The notes under the pieces are model-generated. The model had not been told where the DNA came from, did no database searches, and worked only from the letters and a program-made list of their open reading frames with translations. Positions 11,175 to 18,249 of a stretch of 64,000 nucleotides of DNA are shown here, piece by piece (the first letter of the stretch is position 1; every line of letters begins with the position of its first letter). Made by a program: the position numbers and the translations under genes. The DNA comes from DASRDU01 sp046331565. Lineage in GTDB: Bacteria > Acidobacteriota > Blastocatellia > RBC074. The stretch is from assembly GCA_046331565.1 (NCBI GenBank), contig JAXLQP010000003.1, positions 1 through 64,000 of the forward strand, given 5' to 3'.

Positions 11175-13673
11175 TCAGATAATGCAACCGCCTGTTTCCA
11201 GACGAATGCCTGTTTCGCCTGAATAGTCGTCCGGGTCGGCCAGTTTGCGAATGCCGAGTATTTCGCCTGAAAACTGCGGCGCGGATTTCCCTTTCGGAAG
11301 CCGGAATTGCACCAGATCGGCTGACATTTCGCGGAGCCTGATTTCAATTGCAATACGTCTTTTCTTTGCTTCGGCAAAACTGTGGCCGCGTGTTACTTCA
11401 GTCAAACACTTCAGCTCTTCAAAGCGTTCATCATCCCAATTGCGCGGAATGAAATAGCGATACTCTTCGCCGAACTCCTGTTCATCTATCAGCCGAAACC
11501 TTCCCAGCTTGTCGAACTCAGCTTTGTTGATGTGCCTGATCAGGTTCATCTGAATATCATTCTGTTCGTGTTCGCCAACGGCCAGATTTTTACCAACGAA
11601 CTCAAAATAGGCTTCCTGCAGGGACTTCATTTCGCTTTCAGTCACTTCGTCGGGGAAACAGTCGCGCCCGAAATCCAGCAGGACTTTATCGCGCCCGCGA
11701 TAGATGGATTGAGCAGACAGGGTCTTGCCATTCCCTCGCTGCAAGGCAATGAAATGAACCTCGCCTGTGGTCAGCTTTCCATTCCGATTACACCGGCCTG
11801 CCGACTGAATCAGATTCGGCAGCGGGCACAGGTCGCGGTACAAAACCGGGAAGTCAATGTCCACGCCCGCTTCGATGAGTTGCGTTGAAACCAGAATTAT
11901 TCTCTCGTGATCAGCCAGTCGTTGCTGACAATGTTGTAACTTCTTTCGCCGGTCATTCAGCGTGAAGTGTGTATTGAGTAACACACATTCATCCCCGCTG
12001 TAATTCCGGCTTAGCAGGTCATACAGGCTTCGCGTGTCGCCAATGGTGTTCAGAATCACCAGACAGGATTCGTCACACCCTTCAATTTGCGCGGCCAGTT
12101 GCTCAATGGTCGTAATATGCCTGTCGCGTTTGATGCGGTAGCGATTGAAGACAGGGGCGCTGAAGTATTCCGGGTTTAGTAATTCAGGCGGGCACTGGTA
12201 ATTGACAAACAGCTTTTCCGGCTTTTCGTAATCAGGCTGATTTGTGACGTGAACTTTCGGTTCAATCTTCAGATAAGGCATCGTTGCCGTTGAGATGATG
12301 GCGTAACTGTCGAACTGCCGACAAAACTCATCCAGCAGGGCAACGAAGAATGTGTAAAGTCGCGGCGGGAGCGCCTGAATTTCATCCAGCAGGAAAATGG
12401 AGCGCGAGAAATTGGGCAGGCGCAGCAGCGTTGCGTTCCGATTGCTGACCAGCGTTTCAAAGACCTGAACAAAGGTGGTGACAATAAATGGGTGGTCGAA
12501 TGTCTCGGCTGAGAAATCCTCACGCAACAATTCCGCCAGCTTGTCATCGCTTTGTTCTGTTTCCATCTCTCGCTGTAAATTCTCAATGCGCTTGTTCTCT
12601 GCCCGCGAGTCAAACCGCAAAACAGCCGTCTCACTCGCAAATTTCCCGCCCTCGGTTTCGCTGAAGTTGTCAAAGATGCTTCTGCAAACGGCCTCAACCT
12701 GCTCGGTGATGGAAAGAAACGGCAGCGCATAGATGACGCTCAAATCCGGCCTTGCGGCAAGGATCTCCTGCGCCAGAGACAACAGCATCAACGTCTTGCC
12801 TGCGCCAGTCGGAGCGGCCAGCGTCAGGACACGCCGGTTTTCCTGTAATTGTGAACGCAGATTTGCGACAGCCTCTTCGCGCATCAGCGTCCGCACTCGA
12901 TTGAGTTCACGATTGCTCAGCCTTTCCTCTGCTTCGCGTGCAATCGCTTCCAGCCTGGAGAATAGTTGCGGAGCGAAATTACTTTTGAAATACGGCCTGA
13001 GTTCTTCCCTTTTGTAACTTTGATTGTCACCGGCATCACGCTTGTCGGCCTCCAGCAAACAGGCAAATCCGAATTGAGTTTCAAGGAAAAAGTCGAGCGG
13101 GTGCCTGACTGCATCCGGGCCTTTTGACAGCAGGACACAGCATTTCAATAAATGTTCCCGGGCTGGCGGAGTGCATTGCAAAGTGAATTCGATATGTGTC
13201 TCAAACCCTTTGAGCAGACGCAGAAACTGCGATACCGGAAGATCAGCATAGTCGGCTAAGAAGGCTGTCAGCCTCCCGGCTTCCTGCTGATTAAAAATAC
13301 CCTCGCCAAAATCCGGCAAATCACCGTGATGTCGGGCAATCAATGCCGCGACCTGCTTCAGGTGAAGCTGGAACGAATCGCCGAACCATTCTTTCAACCG
13401 CTCTGCATTCTTCATTGCAAAACAGAACCAGGCGAAGGCTGAAAGATAGGCGTGGCTGGAATAACTATTGGTTTTTGCGCCGGACAACTTTGCCTGAAAG
13501 TGCGGGTTGAGTTTGCCGATGTCATGAAAGAGCGCGGCAATCTCAGCGGTCTTCAGGTTCAGGCAAGTCAGTAACCCGGTTGTGCGCCGCAAAACCTTTC
13601 CGGCCACGCCCTGCAAGTGATCCGGCAGCAGCCGGGTCGGATGTGAATACTGTTTTGTTATATCAATGCCCAT
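11175..13673 (-). CDS. cas3: CRISPR-associated nuclease-helicase Cas3
   Basis: An 832-residue fused Cas3 that is recruited to the R-loop and degrades target DNA. The N-terminal HD nuclease shows FHDIGK (His50, Asp51), the later SSHAYLSAF and ARHHGDL histidines. The superfamily 2 helicase part shows Walker A (APTGAGKT, about residues 286-294), the DEIQ motif II (Asp430), motif III STATMP, and the C-terminal STQLIEAGVDID and QSAGRCNRNGK motifs. All key residues are present, so interference should be catalytically possible. Its start overlaps the end of cas5 by 16 bp, which suggests translational coupling within the operon. Confidence 0.97.
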   Translation of the reverse strand: MGIDITKQYSHPTRLLPDHLQGVAGKVLRRTTGLLTCLNLKTAEIAALFHDIGKLNPHFQAKLSGAKTNSYSSHAYLSAFAWFCFAMKNAERLKEWFGDSFQLHLKQVAALIARHHGDLPDFGEGIFNQQEAGRLTAFLADYADLPVSQFLRLLKGFETHIEFTLQCTPPAREHLLKCCVLLSKGPDAVRHPLDFFLETQFGFACLLEADKRDAGDNQSYKREELRPYFKSNFAPQLFSRLEAIAREAEERLSNRELNRVRTLMREEAVANLRSQLQENRRVLTLAAPTGAGKTLMLLSLAQEILAARPDLSVIYALPFLSITEQVEAVCRSIFDNFSETEGGKFASETAVLRFDSRAENKRIENLQREMETEQSDDKLAELLREDFSAETFDHPFIVTTFVQVFETLVSNRNATLLRLPNFSRSIFLLDEIQALPPRLYTFFVALLDEFCRQFDSYAIISTATMPYLKIEPKVHVTNQPDYEKPEKLFVNYQCPPELLNPEYFSAPVFNRYRIKRDRHITTIEQLAAQIEGCDESCLVILNTIGDTRSLYDLLSRNYSGDECVLLNTHFTLNDRRKKLQHCQQRLADHERIILVSTQLIEAGVDIDFPVLYRDLCPLPNLIQSAGRCNRNGKLTTGEVHFIALQRGNGKTLSAQSIYRGRDKVLLDFGRDCFPDEVTESEMKSLQEAYFEFVGKNLAVGEHEQNDIQMNLIRHINKAEFDKLGRFRLIDEQEFGEEYRYFIPRNWDDERFEELKCLTEVTRGHSFAEAKKRRIAIEIRLREMSADLVQFRLPKGKSAPQFSGEILGIRKLADPDDYSGETGIRLETGGCII

Positions 13674-14353
13674 CTGCTCTGGTCTGAGTATTGAAAGTGC
13701 TCACCGCGCGCCTTGAGCAGCCCGCCTTCCGACGGATAAATCACGCGTACATACCTTTCAGGCAGGTTCCAGAAATCATCATTCTGGAATGTCGGCAGGC
13801 GCTCGACTCCGAGCCGAAAGCTTTCTGTCCCGCGTTGCACGATTTCATGCCGCCCCGTAACGAACGCCTGTGTCTCAAACTCGCCGGTCTCTGCTGTAAA
13901 CTCGCCCGCGCTGACGAAGCTTAGTTCAGCCGGGCAGTTGTGCAGCCCCAGCACTGGAGTGAATCTCGCCTCCCGTTCTTTCACGGCAGCCTGGAAGGCA
14001 GCGAAGATGTCGCCCGAACGCTCCCCGCGCAAAGCCAGCGCGATGCGGTTCTCCGGGTTCTTTAGAAACTCCATCTGCTTTGGAGCTTTCTGGAAGAAGT
14101 CCGTCACGTACCGCAGGGTAAAGGCCCACGACTCTTTCCGCACCTCGTTCTTGACGCAGACGCCGTACAACAGGTCTTCAGAAAGCTGCGGGAAGAGTCG
14201 CGCCATCTCCCGCCGCTCGACGCCCAGCACCGCGCCTATCAGCCCAAGCACCGCTGTTTTCGTAATGAAGTCGTGTGTCAGCGGATTGTTGTTGGTTTCA
14301 GGCTTGCGGTAGTGCGCCCAGTTTCCTCTGAGGTCGAACAGAAAACCATTCAT
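13658..14353 (-). CDS. cas5: Cascade subunit Cas5 (type I-B)
   Basis: A 231-residue Cas5-like protein of the RAMP fold. In type I-B it caps the 5' handle of the crRNA in the effector complex. The N-terminus (FLFDLRGNWAHYRKPETNNNPLTHDF) and the glycine-containing IGAVLGVERREM helix are typical of Cas5b/Cas5h. It lies between cas7 and cas3, as expected for type I-B, overlapping cas7 by 4 bp (ATGA) and cas3 by 16 bp. No catalytic residues are expected because processing is done by Cas6. Nothing appears truncated. Confidence 0.93.
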   Translation of the reverse strand: MNGFLFDLRGNWAHYRKPETNNNPLTHDFITKTAVLGLIGAVLGVERREMARLFPQLSEDLLYGVCVKNEVRKESWAFTLRYVTDFFQKAPKQMEFLKNPENRIALALRGERSGDIFAAFQAAVKEREARFTPVLGLHNCPAELSFVSAGEFTAETGEFETQAFVTGRHEIVQRGTESFRLGVERLPTFQNDDFWNLPERYVRVIYPSEGGLLKARGEHFQYSDQSRWALI

Positions 14354-15312
14354 AAGCTCATCCCGGCGAATTTGGGCAAGCCTGCCAGTTCTTTTCGCAA
14401 CTCGTCTTTGTCAGTGTAGAAGTTGACGAAAGCAACCACCTCCTGACTCGACTCCTTTTTCAGGTTCGACAAGTCGAGCGCGTAATCATCGCTGTTGCGA
14501 ATCTGTTCCTCACGCTTCTCTGATTTACTCCGGTCAAGCTGAATCAGGCGATCTGCGCCGTAAAGTTTCTTTGTCGGCCCGGCGTAAACGATCTGCAGCA
14601 GCAGCAGCGAATTCTGATTTGACTTGGTGCGCGTGTTGGCGTTGTTGATGCTCTCCCACAGCGCCTTGAACATCGCTTTGATGTCGTCCTCAGATAACCC
14701 GGTGTGACGCGCCGAGTACGGATTGATCCACCCGTGAATCTGATTCAGCGAGTACGGTACAACCGTGGTCGTGCCGATGGCCCCGCGCGACTTGTCTTCG
14801 CTTGATGAAAAGACAGAAGTGTTTTGATGAATCCGCAAATCAACCTTGTTGAGTGAAGGATTGAGCAGAGCGAATTGCACCGGGCCAGTGAGATTGACCG
14901 CATCTCCTTCTTCTGTCGAAATGCCTCCGAACAGGCGCACGTCAATGCACTTCTGCATCAGCTTCAAGGCATCCACTTCGGCTTTGCCTTTGGCATTGCT
15001 GCGCTGAACCGCCGCCTCACTGCCGTACTTTGTCTTGAGTGCCTTCATTCGCAGGGCTGCGCCTGAGCCTTTCAGCTTTTCGTCAGCCACCAAAGCGCTC
15101 CTGTCGTTGATGACAAAGACTTCTTCGCCGTTCTCGGCGAAGTAATCACGGATGAAGCGTTTGATGCGAACATCGCTGACCAGTACCTTCTTTGTCTCAT
15201 CGTCGTAACGTTGCTCACCGGTAAACGGGTCGCCATTGGGAACCGACCAGGTGCTTTCGTAAAGAAAAAGGATTTCTGACTTCTGTACGGGAAGATTATC
15301 GTTGCTCATCAT
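14350..15312 (-). CDS. cas7: Cascade backbone subunit Cas7 (Csh2-type)
   Basis: A 320-residue Cas7 of the Csh2/Csd2 family, the repeated backbone subunit that coats the crRNA spacer. The opening SEILFLYESTWSVPNGDP and the segment VSDVRIKRFIRDYF are family hallmarks. So are the later LFGGISTEEGDAVNLTGPVQ and GTTTVVPYSLNQIHGWI segments. Two ATG codons are in tandem at 15312 and 15309. A clear AAAGGAG lies 5-8 nt upstream, so either could be used. It follows the cas8b stop by 9 bp and overlaps cas5 by 4 bp. The Csh2 identity, with the TM1802-like cas8, supports the subtype I-B call. Confidence 0.96.
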   Translation of the reverse strand: MMSNDNLPVQKSEILFLYESTWSVPNGDPFTGEQRYDDETKKVLVSDVRIKRFIRDYFAENGEEVFVINDRSALVADEKLKGSGAALRMKALKTKYGSEAAVQRSNAKGKAEVDALKLMQKCIDVRLFGGISTEEGDAVNLTGPVQFALLNPSLNKVDLRIHQNTSVFSSSEDKSRGAIGTTTVVPYSLNQIHGWINPYSARHTGLSEDDIKAMFKALWESINNANTRTKSNQNSLLLLQIVYAGPTKKLYGADRLIQLDRSKSEKREEQIRNSDDYALDLSNLKKESSQEVVAFVNFYTDKDELRKELAGLPKFAGMSL

Positions 15313-15321
15313 TTCGCTCCT

Positions 15322-17118
15322 TTAGTTGTTCTCTGATTCAGAGGCTGCGGCGGCATCTGTTCTGGCCGGAAATTCAGTCCTGCCGAAATAGCCTTCGAAA
15401 AATCCGAAGGCGCAATAATCGCGGTGATAGTCAGCATCACGCATTCCGTTCAGGAGTTGCGTCAGTTCGATGAACTTCTGCTTCAGGCTTGGATAAGCCC
15501 GCTCGTGAATGGCCAGTTTCTCGTTAATGAAGTTTGAGAAGGCGATCAGCCCTTCCTTGTCGGCAATGCGGCGCGACAACAATCCGACATAGTTTTTCTC
15601 AAAGGATTTAATCTCCCACCCGACAGGCTGCGCGAGTTGTCCAAGCAGCTTGCCGATCTGATAGCTGTTTGAGTCCGTCATAATTTGCATCTCCTTGTCT
15701 CCATCAATTCGCAGACGAGTCAGAAACTCGTAGTCGAACTTCAGCAGGTTGTAGTTCTGTTTCTCACTCCGAATGTTGAATTCATTCTTCTCGATGAAGG
15801 CGGGCAGCAGGAGGTCATCCCTGCGATAAACTCCCGCATAAATCTGCGGCAGCACTTTGAGCAGATGGCTTTGGTACTTTTTCTTGTCAGTCGTCACATC
15901 GCCCAGAATATTGAGGAATGATCGCCGCACATCGAGTGGGGCCAGTTCTTTCCTGGCTTTGATGAGTGCATCCCGCACGTCCTGCACTCTGGCGCGAACT
16001 CTTGCAATGTCCCGGCCCACTTTGGCGAGATGGCTCTTCTGCAATCCAGCCAGTTCAACCATGTCCACATCAGGTGCAGACACGCCGCCCGCTTTGCTGA
16101 AAATGAAATCGAAGGACTGGATGTTTTCGCCTGTCTCAAACAGAATCATCGGGAAGAGACTGTCAGGCAATCCCCCTTCAAAAAGGCTGTCAAAGATTTT
16201 CTGTTTATCTTCTGCTGACAGCTTTTCTTCTGCTGCCTGCTGCGAAGTTGCTTTTGCAGTGTTGCCCTTCTTCTCATCCTTATCCCGCTCGAAAAACTCT
16301 TCGATCTGATCGGCCTGCAAATTCTCACCTTTGGGCAGAACAATAATTTTGATGTCACGATCTGACAGTGCCGCTTTGGTTGAATAATTGATGGCATAGA
16401 GCAAATCCATCACTTCGGCAGAGTCGGCGAAAACCTTCGCCTTGTACATGCCTGCTGCCGTGAAATTCGGAAATGGAAGATTCTTTTCCGGTGAAGCCAG
16501 CGTCTTGTACAGGCTCTTGCGCAGCACAAGTCTGCCGTTTTGCATTCCGACAAATTCATCCAGCAGCTTGTTATTGACAGCCTGCAACTCATCCGCGAAC
16601 TCGTACCAGTGCTTTCCGCCTGGAAAGTCGAAATGCAGAAAGCAGAGCTGCTCCTGACCGTTCTCTTTCAGAAAGCTTTCGATCTCTGATCGTTTCCTGG
16701 CATAACCTGACCGGAACTGTTCAATTCTGGTGCCGGTAAATTTCTTTGCATCTTCAACGCCCCGCACAAATGAACTCAGGCCAAAGGCATTTTTGATTTC
16801 CGGATTTTCCATCCGGTAGTATCCCTGTTCTTTGCCTTTGGTGACTCCGTACAAAATGTCACCCCAGATATATTTCATCAGGCTGTCTGCGTCTGAAGAC
16901 TTGTAAGCAAGATAAAAAAGCTGATGCTGAATGTAAGTTTCGTCTGTGATCTGAGAAACCCGGTCAATATCCGGGTTGAAATCCTCGTCCACCGGCACGG
17001 AAAAACAGACCACCGGCATCTTCTTATCGCCCTGCGGCGCACGCTTGATGTAACGGTGATGCCTTAATCGCCCCGATTCGCGGAGTGTTTTACCAATCTG
17101 AAGAAGTGTTTCAAGCAT
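15322..17118 (-). CDS. cas8b: Cascade large subunit Cas8b (TM1802/Csh1 family)
   Basis: A 598-residue protein resembling the TM1802/Csh1 large subunit that recognises the PAM in type I-B complexes. It is large, poorly conserved and directly precedes cas7, as this family does. Recognisable features are the SVPVDEDFNPDID segment after the N-terminus, LFYLAYKSSDADSLMKYIWGD, and a C-terminal helical part with LLSRRIADKEGLIAFSNF and ending near GFFEGYFGRTEF. I start it at the ATG at 17118; a TTG at 17124 would add only two residues. It is separated from the preceding cas6 by a non-coding gap that carries a tRNA and a crRNA-like element, and only a T-rich stretch and about 50 bp separate it from the tRNA end. 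Confidence 0.9.
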   Translation of the reverse strand: MLETLLQIGKTLRESGRLRHHRYIKRAPQGDKKMPVVCFSVPVDEDFNPDIDRVSQITDETYIQHQLFYLAYKSSDADSLMKYIWGDILYGVTKGKEQGYYRMENPEIKNAFGLSSFVRGVEDAKKFTGTRIEQFRSGYARKRSEIESFLKENGQEQLCFLHFDFPGGKHWYEFADELQAVNNKLLDEFVGMQNGRLVLRKSLYKTLASPEKNLPFPNFTAAGMYKAKVFADSAEVMDLLYAINYSTKAALSDRDIKIIVLPKGENLQADQIEEFFERDKDEKKGNTAKATSQQAAEEKLSAEDKQKIFDSLFEGGLPDSLFPMILFETGENIQSFDFIFSKAGGVSAPDVDMVELAGLQKSHLAKVGRDIARVRARVQDVRDALIKARKELAPLDVRRSFLNILGDVTTDKKKYQSHLLKVLPQIYAGVYRRDDLLLPAFIEKNEFNIRSEKQNYNLLKFDYEFLTRLRIDGDKEMQIMTDSNSYQIGKLLGQLAQPVGWEIKSFEKNYVGLLSRRIADKEGLIAFSNFINEKLAIHERAYPSLKQKFIELTQLLNGMRDADYHRDYCAFGFFEGYFGRTEFPARTDAAAASESENN

Positions 17119-17174
17119 AAGCAAATCTCAGCTACTTGCGGCTTTGGCCAAACTGCCTTAAGATCAAAAAAGAG

Positions 17175-17258
17175 TGGGGCAGGCGGGACTCGAACCCGCA
17201 AGACCTGCTGGTCGGCTGTTTAGGAGACAGATGCGTTTACCAGTTTCGCCACTACCCC
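17175..17258 (-). tRNA. Class II tRNA, leucine-like body with CCU (Arg) anticodon
   Basis: An 84-nt cloverleaf on the minus strand. Acceptor stem GGGGTAG pairs with CTGCCCC over 7 bp with one T-G; the discriminator base is A. The D arm (TGGCGAAACTGGTAAACGC) closely follows bacterial tRNA-Leu. The T arm is perfect (GCGGG, TTCGAGT, CCCGC). The variable arm is long (15 nt, stem GACC/GGTC), so this is class II (Leu, Ser or Tyr type). Yet the 7-nt anticodon loop CTCCTAA puts CCT at 17224-17222, which reads the arginine codon AGG. The anticodon stem has four pairs plus a T-C mismatch at its first pair. CCA is not encoded. It lies between cas6 and cas8b, followed by a six-T run. The cloverleaf is secure. 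The amino acid it carries is not: leucine by body and discriminator, arginine by anticodon. Confidence 0.88.
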
Positions 17259-17269
17259 ACATCAGGAGT

Positions 17270-17308
17270 GCGGCGAAGAATTTCCGTGCAAAAGAGCTTC
17301 TTCGCCGC
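17270..17308. repeat. 11-bp perfect hairpin between crRNA-like unit and tRNA
   Basis: GCGGCGAAGAA (17270-17280) and its exact complement (17298-17308) enclose a 17-nt loop. No T run follows on either strand, so it is not an ordinary terminator. It lies 11 bp upstream of the tRNA 5' end on the minus strand and 22 bp downstream of the crRNA-like unit. It may separate the two RNAs, protect an RNA end, or bind a regulator; this is inference. Confidence 0.75.
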
Positions 17309-17330
17309 GCCTCATTACTCCCAAGGAAAA

Positions 17331-17394
17331 CCACAATGGTTCGATCAATTTGCAGGACTTTAGCTAAACGCCAAAATCCTATCATTTCAATTCC
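17331..17394 (-). ncRNA. CreA/CreR-like single-unit degenerate CRISPR (crRNA-like RNA)
   Basis: On the minus strand GGAATTGAAA (17394-17385) exactly matches the last part of the array repeat, including seven of the eight handle bases, with a final T instead of C. Then come about 32 nt of pseudo-spacer (17383-17352), then TTGATCGAACCATTGTGG (17348-17331), which matches repeat positions 4-21 with one change. That change lies in the loop of the CCA/TGG hairpin, so the stem is kept. Each half-repeat keeps just what a mature crRNA needs: handle before, hairpin after. CreA (antitoxin of CreTA) and CreR (cas autoregulator) RNAs are known to look like this and to sit in cas6-cas8 gaps. No CreT is proven here. 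Expression and processing by Cas6 are inferred. Confidence 0.72.
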
Positions 17395-17410
17395 CTTAGC
17401 AGTTTCCCCG

Positions 17411-17440
17411 GATAGCATTTTGCGTTAGCAAAATGCTATC
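17411..17440. promoter_or_regulatory. Perfect 30-bp palindrome, likely target of the crRNA-like RNA
   Basis: GATAGCATTTTGC, a 4-nt loop (GTTA), then the exact complement. Both strands therefore read GATAGCATTTTG. The pseudo-spacer at 17383-17352 begins GATAGGATTTTGG: 11 of its first 12 bases match, and the single mismatch is at position 6, a position that type I complexes do not pair. On the plus strand resemblance continues with two one-base gaps. The palindrome lies 10-40 nt downstream of a likely start site, so a bound complex would block elongation or initiation. 5' flanks, the possible PAMs, are CCG (plus) and AAG (minus). It could alternatively be a dimeric protein operator or the terminator of cas6, although no T run follows. 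Confidence 0.65.
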
Positions 17441-17457
17441 CTTTCGAAGCGCGGCAA

Positions 17458-17486
17458 AAATTAGCAAGCTCAATCCGTTTTGTCAA
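17458..17486 (-). promoter_or_regulatory. Candidate promoter for the crRNA-like RNA / tRNA / cas8b transcript
   Basis: On the minus strand TTGACA (17486-17481), an exact -35 consensus, is followed by 17 bp and TAATTT (17463-17458), which keeps the first T, the A and the last T of the -10 consensus. It overlaps the last codons and stop of cas6. The predicted start is near 17451, just before the palindrome. It would drive everything from the crRNA-like unit toward cas8b independently of cas6. Confidence 0.45.
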
Positions 17487-18249
17487 GCAGAGACTGAATT
17501 ACCGCCATTCCAAATCCCATCGAATTCCGGTTGCCAAACCCAGCTTCATAGCCAAGTTCAATTAACTCCCTACTACCTCCAATCGTGAATGGTGCGAGCC
17601 AGCCGCGCACTTTGATGTCGTTGATGGTGACCAGGGCTGAAGCGCGGCGGCCTTCGGCGCTGAGCCTTTGCAGATAAGTCTGATCCCACTGCCAGTACAG
17701 GCTGCTGTCAGCCGGATCGTGGCCGTGCAGGGCGCGGTATTTGCGCAGCAGGTTGCGCTGCATAACGGCTGACCAGTCATCTTCGGGCGACAGATAACGA
17801 ACGCGGTTCTCATCATCACGCACCGATTCGGTAATCGGTGATAAAGCGCGAAAGCTGGTTGCGCCTGAAAAATCGGGCGGCGGCAGTGTTTCGGCGGCGG
17901 TCAGGACAAAGGGGGTTCCGGCGAGGTGAAACTGCTCGATCTGGAAAAGCCCTGTCACGAAATGCTCAATGAAATCACTGACCGGAGAGCTGATCAGCAG
18001 TTCTGTCACCGGGTCATCAAGCACGATCCGCTGGCCAGCATGATGGCTGCGGCGGAACGACAGGCGCGAGAAGGTGAAAAGTTTGAAGCGGCGGCCTTCG
18101 TCAGCAAAACCTTCGTCGTGCAACCGGGTGGCAAACTGCGCGGAAGCCTGGCCGAGAATACGATAGACCAGCCCGGCGATGGCGTGATTGAGGCTGACCG
18201 GCAGCGACGGGTGGCGAAGCTGTGCCTGAAATGTCAGTTTCACTCGCAT
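17470..18249 (-). CDS. cas6: crRNA-processing endoribonuclease Cas6
   Basis: A 259-residue Cas6 that cuts within repeats to release crRNAs, leaving an 8-nt handle. The C-terminal glycine-rich signature GYEAGFGNRNSMGFGM is clear, and the two ferredoxin-like halves are suggested by the N-terminal strand VKLTFQAQL and the segment FKLFTFSRLSF. His22 (SLNHAIAGLVYRIL) and His44 (RLHDEGF) are candidate catalytic histidines; the choice cannot be made from sequence alone. It begins at an ATG with no obvious ribosome site and is the first gene of the locus. It is separated from cas8b by the unusual non-coding gap, so it can be made independently of the effector genes, as is seen where a CreTA/CreR unit lies between them. 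Confidence 0.94.
   Translation of the reverse strand: MRVKLTFQAQLRHPSLPVSLNHAIAGLVYRILGQASAQFATRLHDEGFADEGRRFKLFTFSRLSFRRSHHAGQRIVLDDPVTELLISSPVSDFIEHFVTGLFQIEQFHLAGTPFVLTAAETLPPPDFSGATSFRALSPITESVRDDENRVRYLSPEDDWSAVMQRNLLRKYRALHGHDPADSSLYWQWDQTYLQRLSAEGRRASALVTINDIKVRGWLAPFTIGGSRELIELGYEAGFGNRNSMGFGMAVIQSLLDKTD

Noticed and set aside
13658..15312. Subtype I-C or I-A instead of I-B
   Set aside because: I-C lacks cas6 and has a catalytic Cas5; here cas6 is present, Cas8 is TM1802-like and Cas7 is Csh2-like, with a fused Cas3. This fits I-B best.
17175..17258. Reading the tRNA simply as tRNA-Leu
   Set aside because: Leucine anticodons need A in the middle. The loop here has U33 followed by CCU, and no shift gives a leucine triplet with U at position 33.
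17136..17363. Plus-strand frame with a peptide resembling tRNA-antisense proteins (RRDSNPQ)
   Set aside because: This peptide is the familiar false translation of the reverse strand of a tRNA T arm.
17164..17418. 84-codon minus-strand frame running across the crRNA-like unit, hairpin and tRNA
   Set aside because: It starts inside the palindrome without a ribosome site and spans a clear tRNA; the peptide is a by-product of these RNA elements.
17411..17440. Ordinary intrinsic terminator of cas6
   Set aside because: The stem is perfect but the following bases on the minus strand are CGGGG, not a T run, and the arms match the pseudo-spacer. A terminator role is still possible but not the best reading.
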